Source of the DNA: Aureimonas sp. AU4
Lineage (GTDB): Bacteria > Pseudomonadota > Alphaproteobacteria > Rhizobiales > Rhizobiaceae
Reading direction: 5' to 3'
Assembly (NCBI RefSeq): GCF_001463765.1
Contig: NZ_BBWK01000038.1
Location: 1-60,418, forward strand
Length of the DNA: 60,418 bases
Shown here: positions 41,357-49,174 of the stretch, piece by piece
Layout of the letters: every line of letters starts with the position of its first letter
How positions within the stretch are numbered: position 1 is the stretch's first letter
Notes under the pieces: generated by a model
The model's input: the letters and a program-made list of their open reading frames with translations, nothing else
Databases searched by the model: none
What the model was told of the DNA's origin: nothing
Translations under genes and position numbers: made by a program

Positions 41357-42181
41357 TCACACCGCCGCCGGATTGAGGCGCCGGGCGAGGCGCGTCATCA
41401 GGAGGACGACAAGAAGCGTGATCACCAGCATGATCGCGGCGATGGTCGAGGCCGCGGTCCAGTCGAAGCGCACCATGGCCTGCTGGTACATCAGCGTTCC
41501 CATCATCATCTGCTGCTCGCCGCCCAAAAGCTGCGGGGTCGCATAGGCGGTGAAGGATCCCGTGAAGACGAGGACCGCCCCCACGATGAGGCCCGGCACG
41601 GCGAGCGGCAGCGTGACCCCGAAGAAGGTCGAGAGCGGCTTGGCCCCCAGCGAGGCGGAGGCCTGCACCACGTCGTCGGGAATCTGCTCGAAGACGCCGA
41701 CCATGGTGAGGATCATCAGCGGCACGAAGAGATAGACCATCGCCGCGATCACCGACCCTTGCGTGTAGAGAAGGCTGAGCGGCCGCTCCAGAAGGCCGAG
41801 GCGCAGGAGCGTGTCGTTCAGGATGCCGTTCTTGCCGAGGATGATGAGCCAGGCGAACGAGCGCACGACGACGCCGGTGAGAAGCGGAAACACCGCCGCC
41901 ACGACGAGCAGCGACTTCAGCCAGGGCGGACAGCGCGACACGGCGTAGGCGGCGAGGAAGCCGATCACGAGCGAGATCAGTGTGGTGATGCAGGCCACCT
42001 GCAGCGTGCGCCACACGACCCGCCGCCGGTAGCCGCTCGAGAAGAAGGCGAGGTAGGGCGCCAGCGGCCCGTCCGGCCCCGTCAGCGTCGCAAGGAGCGT
42101 CAGGAGCACCGGGACGACGAGGATCGCGACCAGGAACAGGGTTCCGGGAGAGGCGAGGAGCCAGCCGCTGAAGCGCTTCAT
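41357..42181 (-). CDS. ABC importer permease, PotB-like
   Basis: 274 aa, six transmembrane helices beginning WLLASPGTLFLVAILVVPVL. EAA loop: VQASASLGAKPLSTFFGVTL (with Gln/Ala in place of Glu/Ala at the start, as in many PotB proteins). The long periplasmic loop after helix 1 (GPDGPLAPYLAFFSSGYRR) fits PotB/PotH. Partner of the next permease. Ten bases after the binding-protein gene. Confidence 0.93.
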   Translation of the reverse strand: MKRFSGWLLASPGTLFLVAILVVPVLLTLLATLTGPDGPLAPYLAFFSSGYRRRVVWRTLQVACITTLISLVIGFLAAYAVSRCPPWLKSLLVVAAVFPLLTGVVVRSFAWLIILGKNGILNDTLLRLGLLERPLSLLYTQGSVIAAMVYLFVPLMILTMVGVFEQIPDDVVQASASLGAKPLSTFFGVTLPLAVPGLIVGAVLVFTGSFTAYATPQLLGGEQQMMMGTLMYQQAMVRFDWTAASTIAAIMLVITLLVVLLMTRLARRLNPAAV

Positions 42182-42191
42182 CGGGTTCGTC

Positions 42192-43223
42192 TCAGCCGCC
42201 GAAGATCTCGTTCCAGCGGTCGATCCAGTCGTTCTTGGCCGCGTTCAGCTTGGCGTAGTCGAGCACCTGAAGCTTCGACACGACGTCGGCGCCGTAGGTC
42301 CAGAGCCGCGCCTGCTCGGGCGTCAGCTGGGCAGCCTTGGCGGCGGGCGCGTCGACGCCTTCCGCCGCGAGCTTCTGCTGGATCTCGGGCGAGAGGATGA
42401 AGTTGATGTACTGGAGCGCCAGCTCCGGCTCGGCCGCGCCCTTGGGAATGTTCACCGTGTTGACGGTGGCGATCGCGCCTTCTTTCAGGTCCGCCCAGGC
42501 GGCGGTCGGGACGGCGGCCTGGATCTGGCCGAGCGTGAAGTCCTGCGCGACGGCCGCCGACACCTCGCCGGTGGAGAAGAGATTGATCATCTCGGAGCCG
42601 GTATTGTAGGTCTTCACGACGTTGGGCTTCAGCGCGTCCACCGCCTCGAACGCCGCGTCGGGATTGTCGAACGCGTCCTCGCCTGCATGGTCGCCGGCCT
42701 TCAGCACCACCATCGGGCCTGCGGTGGTCGTGATGCCGGGCAGCGTGAGACTCGCCGCCATGTCCTCGCGCCATAGGTCGTTCCACGAGGTGATCGGCGT
42801 GGTCACGCGCGCCGTGTCGTAGACGATGCCGACGCGCCCGATCGTGTAGGCCGGGCCAAAGGGGCCCTGCGGCGCCTTGGCGAGATCATAGAGCCCCTCG
42901 ATGTTGGGCACCTTCGCGCGGTCGATCTCCCGGAACAGCCCCTCCGTGACGCCGATCTGGGAGAAGGAGTCGGAGAAGTAGGCGACGTCGACGCCCGCCC
43001 CGCCGCGAATTCGGATCTTGGCGAGGCGGTCGGCGTTGTTGCCGGTCTCGAAGACGATGTCGCAGCCGCACTGCTGCTTGAACGGCTGGATCACGATCTG
43101 GTCCAGCTTCTCGCCGTTGAAACCCCACCAGGAGATCGTCAGGGTCTTCGCCTGCGCCGCGCCGGCGGTGAGCGCCAGCATCGCGGATGCGGCGAGAGCC
43201 AGACGAAGGGGCGTGCGGATCAT
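42192..43223 (-). CDS. ABC importer substrate-binding protein, PotD-like
   Basis: 343 aa. Sec signal peptide MIRTPLRLALAASAMLALTA, cleaved near AQA-KTL. Mature part is PotD/PotF-like: ISWWGFNGEKLDQIVIQPF, CGCDIVFETGNNADRLAKI, PFGPAYTIGRVGIVYDTARV, and ALQYINFILSPEIQQKLAAE. A Cys-Gly-Cys pair near residue 53 is unusual and may form a disulfide with no other cysteine present. The Glu/Asp residues that hold polyamines in E. coli PotD cannot be confirmed, and the neighbours point to a purine or nucleoside-related ligand instead. First gene of the minus-strand operon. Confidence 0.9.
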   Translation of the reverse strand: MIRTPLRLALAASAMLALTAGAAQAKTLTISWWGFNGEKLDQIVIQPFKQQCGCDIVFETGNNADRLAKIRIRGGAGVDVAYFSDSFSQIGVTEGLFREIDRAKVPNIEGLYDLAKAPQGPFGPAYTIGRVGIVYDTARVTTPITSWNDLWREDMAASLTLPGITTTAGPMVVLKAGDHAGEDAFDNPDAAFEAVDALKPNVVKTYNTGSEMINLFSTGEVSAAVAQDFTLGQIQAAVPTAAWADLKEGAIATVNTVNIPKGAAEPELALQYINFILSPEIQQKLAAEGVDAPAAKAAQLTPEQARLWTYGADVVSKLQVLDYAKLNAAKNDWIDRWNEIFGG

Positions 43224-43355
43224 GGCGGGTCTCCGGGGAGGGCGGCGAGGCGCGGGACGCTCAGGGTCGCGAACGGACTAGCGTATTTTTTCCGCAAAGG
43301 ACAAGCCTGTCGCGTTATTGTGCGCGGCATTCCCGGGCGTTTAGAAGCCTGTCCT
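43224..43355. promoter_or_regulatory. Divergent promoter region with repeated AAGCCTGTC element
   Basis: This 132-bp region separates the ABC importer operon from the adenine deaminase gene. The 9-mer AAGCCTGTC occurs at 43303-43311 and again at 43345-43353, directly before the deaminase start. The first copy is part of an inverted repeat GACA-AGCC-TGTC (43300-43311). An AT-rich block (GTATTTTTTCC) lies at about 43282-43293. A shared regulator binding both copies would tie uptake and deamination together. Confidence 0.4.
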
Positions 43356-45230
43356 ATGACAAAGCCTTCCGAACTGCCCGACGATCTCCTCATCCAGGCG
43401 TCCGACGAGGTGCGCATCCGCCAGGACCTCGCGCTGGTGGCGCTGGGCAAGCGCCCGGCGGACCGCGTCCTGCGCGTCGGACGCCTGCTCGACGTCCACA
43501 CCCGGCGCTGGCACGCCGACCAGGAGATCGTGATCCGGGGCCGGCGCGTCGCCTTTGTCGGCGATGCCGGCTCCTGGCGCGGCGAGGCGGCTGAGCGCGT
43601 CCACGAGCCGGACCTTCATGCGGTGCCGGGCTTCGGCGAGGTGCACAAGCACATCGAGTCGAGCCACCTGACCCCGGACCGCGAGGCGGCCCTCGTCCTG
43701 CCCTTCGGCTGCACCTGGACCTGCGAGGCGAGCCACGAGTTCTCCAACGTCGACGGCGCCCGCAACCTCGACTTCTGGCTCGCCGCGCGCCGCGCCGGGA
43801 GCCCCGCCAAGATCTTCCCGTTGCCGGGCTCGGCCGTGCCCCCCACCGCCTACGAGTGGGGCGGCGGCCATTACGGCTATGAGGAGCAGCGCGGCTTTCT
43901 GCGCGACTCCCTCCTCGTGCCGGGCCTCGACGAGGTGATGGACTGGCCCGCGGTATGGGACGCGGGTAACCCCTCGCACGAGCGGCTCTGGGGCATGATC
44001 CGGGCGACCTTCGAGGCGCGGGGCGTGGTGGAAGGCCATGCCGCGGGCATGCGCGGTGCGCCTGAGATCAACGCGTTCGCCGCCGCCGGCATGGCCTCCG
44101 ACCACGAGGCCTGGACGCCGGACGAGGTGCGCGACAAGCTGCGGCGCGGCCTGTTCCTGGAGCTGCGGCCCCACTCGTTGCCCGAGATCATCCAGGCGCT
44201 CGTCGCCGACGGCCTCGCCGACTGGAGCCAGATCGCGCTCTGCACCGACGACCGCTCGGCCTCCGACACGATGCGCATCGGGGCGAGCGACCACAACGTG
44301 CGCCTCGCCATCCGGAACGGCCTCGCGCCCGAGATCGCCATCCAGCTCGTCACGATCAACCCGGCGCGCCACATGCGCCTGACGCCTTGGGTCGGTTCGA
44401 TCGCACCGGGGCGCTATGCCGACATGGTGCTTCTCTCCGACGTCGAGCATCTTTCGATCGCCTCGGTCTGGGCGGACGGCGCCGAGGTCGCGCGGGACGG
44501 CCGCATGGCCGTGCCCGTTCCCGAGATCGCGTGGCCGGACTGGACGCGCCGGACCGTGCGCATCGACCGCGAGATCACGGCGGCCGACTTCGCGATTCCC
44601 GCCGAGCCGGGGCGCACGACGATGCAGGCGGCGCTCCTGCGGCCCTTTCACTGGTCGGACGAGTTCATCACGGCCGAGCTTCCCGTCGCGGACGGGCTCG
44701 TCCAGCGCGACGCCACGCGCAACATCACGAAGTTCGCCATCGTCGACCGCTTCTCGGGCGAGGGGCGAACGGCCAGGATGTTCTGGCTCGGCACCGGCCC
44801 GCGCACGCCGGGCACCGCGCTCAGCTGCTCGATGGGGCACGACAAGCACAATATCTGGACGGTCGGCTCCTGCGACGCGGCCATGGCGCTCGCCGTCAAC
44901 ACGTTGCGCGAGATGGGCGGCGGCTGGGCGCTGGTGCGGGACGGCGAGGTCCTGGCGCGGGTGCGCTACGAGGTCGGCGGGCTGATGACGGCGCGCCCGC
45001 CGGAAGAGCTCGACCGCGAGGTGCAGGCGCTCTACCGCGCCGCCGAAGACATCGACTGGATGTACGAGCCGACCTTCTCGCCGCGCTGGAGCCCCGGCTT
45101 CCCGGAGCGCCTAGCCTTCGCGACGCTGACCTGCGCGCCCTGGCGCTGGGTCCTCGTCGCCCCCTCGCCGCTGGCCCCGGAGGGCTTCGTCGACGTCGGG
45201 ACGGGGCGCACCCATCCCGTCGTCTGGTGA
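43356..45230 (+). CDS. Adenine deaminase
   Basis: 624 aa from ATG 43356. AdeC-type amidohydrolase: PGFGEVHKHIESSHLTPD (metal ligands and the family's His-Ile-Glu-Ser-Ser), GCTWTCEASHEFSNVDG, VVEGHAAGMRGAPEINAFAA and IALCTDDRSASDTM with the catalytic Asp. The C-terminal domain (FAIVDRFSGEGRTARMFWLG and SCSMGHDKHNIWTVGSCDAA) is characteristic of adenine deaminases. Converts adenine to hypoxanthine and ammonia, feeding purine salvage or nitrogen use. In several Rhizobiales the neighbours include ABC importers like the one here. It lies divergently to the importer operon. Confidence 0.93.
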   Translation: MTKPSELPDDLLIQASDEVRIRQDLALVALGKRPADRVLRVGRLLDVHTRRWHADQEIVIRGRRVAFVGDAGSWRGEAAERVHEPDLHAVPGFGEVHKHIESSHLTPDREAALVLPFGCTWTCEASHEFSNVDGARNLDFWLAARRAGSPAKIFPLPGSAVPPTAYEWGGGHYGYEEQRGFLRDSLLVPGLDEVMDWPAVWDAGNPSHERLWGMIRATFEARGVVEGHAAGMRGAPEINAFAAAGMASDHEAWTPDEVRDKLRRGLFLELRPHSLPEIIQALVADGLADWSQIALCTDDRSASDTMRIGASDHNVRLAIRNGLAPEIAIQLVTINPARHMRLTPWVGSIAPGRYADMVLLSDVEHLSIASVWADGAEVARDGRMAVPVPEIAWPDWTRRTVRIDREITAADFAIPAEPGRTTMQAALLRPFHWSDEFITAELPVADGLVQRDATRNITKFAIVDRFSGEGRTARMFWLGTGPRTPGTALSCSMGHDKHNIWTVGSCDAAMALAVNTLREMGGGWALVRDGEVLARVRYEVGGLMTARPPEELDREVQALYRAAEDIDWMYEPTFSPRWSPGFPERLAFATLTCAPWRWVLVAPSPLAPEGFVDVGTGRTHPVVW

Positions 45231-45242
45231 GGCGCCGCGCCG

Positions 45243-46304
45243 TCAGGGGATGAGACGGTCGGCGCGCAGCTGGGCGAAGAGGTCGAAGAAGCTGTCGTCG
45301 GTGGGCTGGTAGTCGAGGAAGCCGAGCCGGCGGCTCTTGCCCATGTCGGTGACGACCTCGAAGGGGCGGCCGAGATCGGCATCCGTGTGCCAGGGCGAGG
45401 CGAGGCGCGACAGGTCCGGCTCGGCCAGTCCCTCGCGTTCGGCGATCCGCCGCCAGACCGGCGCGTCGTCCCGCATCTGGTCCTCGAGCGGCTGCACCGT
45501 GCCGTCGAACGGCGCGGGCTCGACGCCGAACCACTGGGAGATGCGGCCCCACATCCAGTTCCAGCGGAAGACGTCGCCGTTGACGATGTTGAAGGCCTCG
45601 TCGGCGGCCGCCGGCGTCTCCGTCGCCCAGAGGAGCTGCCGGGCGAGCTGGCGCGCGTCGGTCATGTCGGTGAGGCTTTTCCACTGCGCTTCCGAGCCCG
45701 GGAAGCGGAAGGGACGGCCCGTTTCGCGGCAGAGCGTGGCATAGACCGCCAGCGTCGTGCCCATGTTCATGGCGTTGCCGACCGCCTTGCCGATCACCGT
45801 GTGCGGCCGGTGGACGCTCCACGTGAAGCCGTCGCGCTGGGCGGCCGCGAAGACCTCGTCCTCCTGCGCGTAGTAGAAGTTGTCGACCGGCAGGCGACCT
45901 TGCGTCTCGCGGAACGGCGTCTCGGGCAGCTCGCCCTTCCCGTAGGCCTCGAAGGGGCCGAGATAATGCTTGAGGCCGGTCACCAGCGCCACGTGGCGCG
46001 TCGTGCCGCCGAGCCGCAGGGCGTCGAGAAGGTTGCGCACCATGCCGGCGTTGACCCGGATGTTCTCGGCTTCCGTGTCCTGCCGGGCCCAGGTCGTGAC
46101 GAACACCGCATCCGGCCGCACGTCGCGCAACGCCTCGGCTGTGCCGGCGGCATCCTGCAGGTCGGCCGCCAGCGGCTCAACGCCGTCCTGGCTCGCGGGG
46201 CGGCGGGCCAGGCCCATCACCCGCCAGCCGCGCTGATGGAGAAGGGCCGCGGTCGCGCTGCCCACGATGCCGCTGGCACCCACCACAAGGGCCGTCTTCG
46301 TCAT
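45243..46304 (-). CDS. SDR-family reductase (PRISE / atypical SDR)
   Basis: 353 aa. N-terminal dinucleotide fold with GASGIVGSATAALLHQRGW (GxxGxxG), and LARRPASQ after beta-2 suggests NADP(H). The sequence is typical of the atypical PRISE group (progesterone 5-beta-reductase/iridoid synthase-like): HVALVTGLKHYLGPFEAYGK, then PVDNFYYAQEDEVFAAAQ with the catalytic Tyr in NFYY, and TWSVHRPHTVIGKA. It should reduce an enone or related carbonyl substrate; physiological role unknown. Divergent from an HxlR regulator, which probably controls it. Confidence 0.88.
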   Translation of the reverse strand: MTKTALVVGASGIVGSATAALLHQRGWRVMGLARRPASQDGVEPLAADLQDAAGTAEALRDVRPDAVFVTTWARQDTEAENIRVNAGMVRNLLDALRLGGTTRHVALVTGLKHYLGPFEAYGKGELPETPFRETQGRLPVDNFYYAQEDEVFAAAQRDGFTWSVHRPHTVIGKAVGNAMNMGTTLAVYATLCRETGRPFRFPGSEAQWKSLTDMTDARQLARQLLWATETPAAADEAFNIVNGDVFRWNWMWGRISQWFGVEPAPFDGTVQPLEDQMRDDAPVWRRIAEREGLAEPDLSRLASPWHTDADLGRPFEVVTDMGKSRRLGFLDYQPTDDSFFDLFAQLRADRLIP

Positions 46305-46409
46305 GCTGTCTGTCTCCGATCCGTTTACGTTCCGCCCGAGCTAGGCAGGCGCGCGCCCGGCGGCTAGACGGAACCGAATGGGGACATAGGCACCCGGAGG
46401 TAACCACCC

Positions 46410-46808
46410 ATGCGACCCGGAACGCCCGACGAGGCGTGGCGCGAGGACTGCGCGCCGCGCCGCGTTCTCGAACTCTTCGCCACCAAATGGACCAGCATGG
46501 TGCTCCATACGCTGCATGCGCGCCATTCGGGAGCGGCGCGCACCGGCGTCCTCCAGCGCTCGTTGCCGGGCATCTCCAAGAAGATGCTGACGCAGACGCT
46601 GCGCGAGATGGAGGCGAGCGGGCTTCTGACGCGCCATGTGGCGGGCACCGTGCCGCCGGCCGTGGAGTATCGCCTGACGGCGCTGGGCGAACGCTTCGTG
46701 GAGCCGGTGGAGATGCTCTACAGCTGGGGGCGCGAAAACGCCGATGCCCTGGATCGCATGGGCGAGCGGGCCACCTCGCGGCGGCGCGAGGCGAAAAAAA
46801 CGCCGTAA
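46410..46808 (+). CDS. HxlR-family transcriptional regulator
   Basis: 132 aa; GGAGG nine bases before ATG 46410. Winged helix of the HxlR/MarR-like type: CAPRRVLELFATKWTSMVLH with the conserved Cys14 that many HxlR regulators use to sense electrophiles, LPGISKKMLTQTLREMEASG recognition helix, and VEYRLTALGERFVEPVEML wing and dimer helix. The 105-bp divergent region with the SDR gene is its likely target. Confidence 0.92.
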   Translation: MRPGTPDEAWREDCAPRRVLELFATKWTSMVLHTLHARHSGAARTGVLQRSLPGISKKMLTQTLREMEASGLLTRHVAGTVPPAVEYRLTALGERFVEPVEMLYSWGRENADALDRMGERATSRRREAKKTP

Positions 46809-46872
46809 GGCCAGCTTCCGGTCATGTTGCGGTGCGAAGAGGGCGCTTGTTCTGTCTGGATGGAGGGATCCG

Positions 46873-47871
46873 ATGTCCCACCCAACGGCACGGGCCCGGC
46901 GCGGGAGGCGCCGCATGTGGTCCCGCTCGCTTCTGTTCATCCTGCCGGCCCTCGCGCTGGTCAGGGGCTCTCCCGTCGTCGCCTCGCCGGCGGCCGACGC
47001 CGCGCGCGCCACCGCCGAGCGCATGGGCGAGCGGCTGGAGCGCATCCGCGATCCCGACGTCGATCCGCCGCGCCTCGACATCGATCTGCGCCTGGAGGTG
47101 GGCGAGGACGAGCGGCGCGTCGAGGACCTGGATGCGCTGACCCCCGATCCCGCCGACGACCGCTTCGGCGGCACCGCGCTGGGCGCCCGCCCGGTGCCGC
47201 AGCGCGAGATGCACCTGCGCAGCGCCGGCCTGCCGGCGGATGCCGACGGCAGCTGGAGCCGGGGCTCCGTCGCGCTCGCGCCCGGCGGCCGGGTGGGAGA
47301 GAGCGACCTGTCGCTGACGGCGGGCTTCGACGGCAGCGGCCGGGGCAGCCGGATCGGGGGCGTTGCCGCGAGCTTCGACCAGCGGCGGTTCGGCGACCAT
47401 GAGGCCGATCTCGCCGGCATCGCCGCCTACGGTTCGCTCCAGCTGCTTCCCTCCTCGTTCCTCGATCTGACCGCCGGCACGGCGGCGCCGGTGGGCGGCG
47501 GTGAGGGGGTCGCCTTCGCCACGGCCCGCTTCGGCGTCGAGCGCCGCTTTTCCGGCTGGCTGGTCAATCCCTACGGGCGCGCGGAATTCACCCGCGAGGG
47601 TCCCCGCGACCCGTATGGCCGCCTCGTCTCGGGCCTGCGTCTGGAGCGCACGGTGGATCTCGGCGGCCTGCGCGTGCGGCCGCAGATCCGCTGGGAGGGC
47701 GAGCGCCGGCGCCTGCCGGGCGCGGGCGGCGTGGAGCGCTCGCGCAGCTTCACGCCCGCGCTTCTGGTGGACGTCGCGAAGGACTGGACCGCCCGCATCG
47801 AGCACCGCAGCCGCACCGGCACGGCGGGCCGCGAGGGGCGTCTGGAGTTCAGCGTCTCGGGCAAGTGGTAG
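46873..47871 (+). CDS. Predicted outer-membrane beta-barrel protein
   Basis: 332 aa from ATG 46873 (GGAGG six bases upstream). Basic N-terminus then a signal peptide core SLLFILPALALVRGSPVVAS. After a charged 60-residue linker the sequence alternates as in transmembrane strands (SLTAGFDGSGRGSRIGGVAA, ARFGVERRFSGWLVNPYGRA, TARIEHRSRTGTAGREGRLE) and ends in FSVSGKW, a terminal aromatic residue as recognised by the BAM complex. No cysteine. I cannot name the family. Plus-strand, 64 bp after the HxlR gene. Confidence 0.65.
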   Translation: MSHPTARARRGRRRMWSRSLLFILPALALVRGSPVVASPAADAARATAERMGERLERIRDPDVDPPRLDIDLRLEVGEDERRVEDLDALTPDPADDRFGGTALGARPVPQREMHLRSAGLPADADGSWSRGSVALAPGGRVGESDLSLTAGFDGSGRGSRIGGVAASFDQRRFGDHEADLAGIAAYGSLQLLPSSFLDLTAGTAAPVGGGEGVAFATARFGVERRFSGWLVNPYGRAEFTREGPRDPYGRLVSGLRLERTVDLGGLRVRPQIRWEGERRRLPGAGGVERSRSFTPALLVDVAKDWTARIEHRSRTGTAGREGRLEFSVSGKW

Positions 47872-47959
47872 GGGGCGGGGCGATCAAGCGATCGTCGTTT
47901 TCACGGGCCGCAAGCCTGTTCCAAGGGCTCCGGCCGACTCAATGCGAGAGCGAGACGAC

Positions 47960-48490
47960 ATGGAGCCCATCCACACGGACCGCCTGATCCTGCGCCGCTT
48001 CCGGCCCGAGGACGCCGCGGCGCTTCTCGCCTATCTCCGCGAGCCGAGATCGACCTGCTTCGCCTCGCTGCGCCTGCCCGACCTCGACGCGGCGCGCGAG
48101 GAGGCGGCGCGGCGCGGGGCGGGGGACGAGGCCATCGCCGTCGCGCTGCGCGACACGGACCAGCTGATCGGCGACCTCTTCGCCACGCCCGAGCCGCCCG
48201 ATACGTTCAGCGTCGGGTGGAACTTCAACGCGGACCATGCGGGCGCGGGCTACGCCTCGGAAGCCGCCAGAGCCCTGGTGCGGCACCTTTTCGAAAAGCG
48301 CGGCGCGCGGCGCCTCTACGCCTATGTCGAGGACCACAACCTCGCCTCGCAGCGCCTGTGCGAGCGGCTGGGCATGCGGCGCGAGGGCCTGTTCCGCGAG
48401 TTCGTGTCCTTCGTCGACGATGCGCAAGGGCAGCCGATCTACGAGAACACGATGCAATACGCCCTACTTCGCCGGGAATGGCGGGGCTGA
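47960..48490 (+). CDS. GNAT-family N-acetyltransferase (RimJ-like)
   Basis: 176 aa from ATG 47960 (GAGAGCGAG upstream). RimJ/RimL-type GNAT: HTDRLILRRFRPEDAAALLA, IGWNFNADHAGAGYASEAAR acetyl-CoA binding region (reads VGWNFNADHAGAGYASEA here), LYAYVEDHNLASQRLCERLG and MRREGLFREFVSFVDD. Acetylates an amino group of a small molecule or protein N-terminus; substrate unknown. Upstream 47872-47959 holds a weak CGATC-AAGC-GATCG stem before TCGTTTT, a possible terminator of the barrel gene. Confidence 0.88.
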   Translation: MEPIHTDRLILRRFRPEDAAALLAYLREPRSTCFASLRLPDLDAAREEAARRGAGDEAIAVALRDTDQLIGDLFATPEPPDTFSVGWNFNADHAGAGYASEAARALVRHLFEKRGARRLYAYVEDHNLASQRLCERLGMRREGLFREFVSFVDDAQGQPIYENTMQYALLRREWRG

Positions 48491-48528
48491 AGCCGGACGG
48501 GGACAGGTCGGGCCCGCCCCGTCCGGCT
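48491..48528. terminator. Bidirectional terminator-like hairpin
   Basis: A perfect 12-bp stem, AGCCGGACGGGG paired with CCCCGTCCGGCT, with a 14-base loop fills the 42-bp gap between the convergent GNAT and ThuA genes. It starts right after the GNAT stop. No T-tract on either side, but stem length and position make transcription termination in both directions likely. Confidence 0.6.
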
Positions 48529-48532
48529 GCGG

Positions 48533-49174
48533 TCAGCGCGCCGCCCAGACCAGCCCGCGCTGGAGGATGGTGCGCATCTGCGGCACGGCGAACTCCGAGG
48601 CGACGTGGCCGAGCGAGGAGTAGAAGACGCGGCCCTGTCCGTAGCGCCGCTTCCAGACCACCGGCATCACCACGCCGTCGATCCATTCGGCGTGATCGCC
48701 CGTGAATCGCGTCGTCGCCAGCACCTCGTTCGAGGGGTCGACATGCATGTAGTACTGCTCGGACCGGTAGGGGAAGCTCGCGATCCCCTCCATCACCGGG
48801 TCGTCGGGCCGCGTCACGTCGACCGTATAGTCGATGATGTTGCCGGGATGGGCGACCCACTGGCCGCCCACCATGAACTGGTATTCCGGCTGGTCGCGGA
48901 AGGCGTCGCCCATGCCCCCGTGGTAGCCGCCCAGACCCACCCCGCCCCGCACGGCGGCGGTCAGGTTGGTCAGCTCCTCCTTCTCGATCTTGGCCATGGT
49001 GATCAGCGGGACGATCAGCGACAGGTCGTGGATCGAGGGATCGGCGAAGGCCTCGGTCGTGTTCTCGCTGAAGACCGTGAAGCCCTCCTCGCGCAGCATG
49101 TCGCTCAGGACAGCGGCGCACTGCTCGGGCTCGTGCCCGCTCCAGCCGCCCCAGACGATGAGTGCCTGCTTCAT
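48533..49174 (-). CDS. ThuA-domain protein (trehalose/disaccharide utilisation)
   Basis: 213 aa. ThuA family, a glutamine-amidotransferase-like fold: ALIVWGGWSGHEPEQCAAVL at the start, SIHDLSLIVPLITMAKIEKE, GGVGLGGYHGGMGDAFRDQP with the conserved Gly-His region, QFMVGGQWVAHPGNIIDYTV, and the final GRVFYSSLGHVASEF. In Sinorhizobium ThuA acts in trehalose-type disaccharide catabolism with the oxidoreductase ThuB. Its ATG shares a base with the stop of the upstream Gfo/Idh gene (TGATG), matching a ThuA-ThuB pair. Confidence 0.88.
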   Translation of the reverse strand: MKQALIVWGGWSGHEPEQCAAVLSDMLREEGFTVFSENTTEAFADPSIHDLSLIVPLITMAKIEKEELTNLTAAVRGGVGLGGYHGGMGDAFRDQPEYQFMVGGQWVAHPGNIIDYTVDVTRPDDPVMEGIASFPYRSEQYYMHVDPSNEVLATTRFTGDHAEWIDGVVMPVVWKRRYGQGRVFYSSLGHVASEFAVPQMRTILQRGLVWAAR

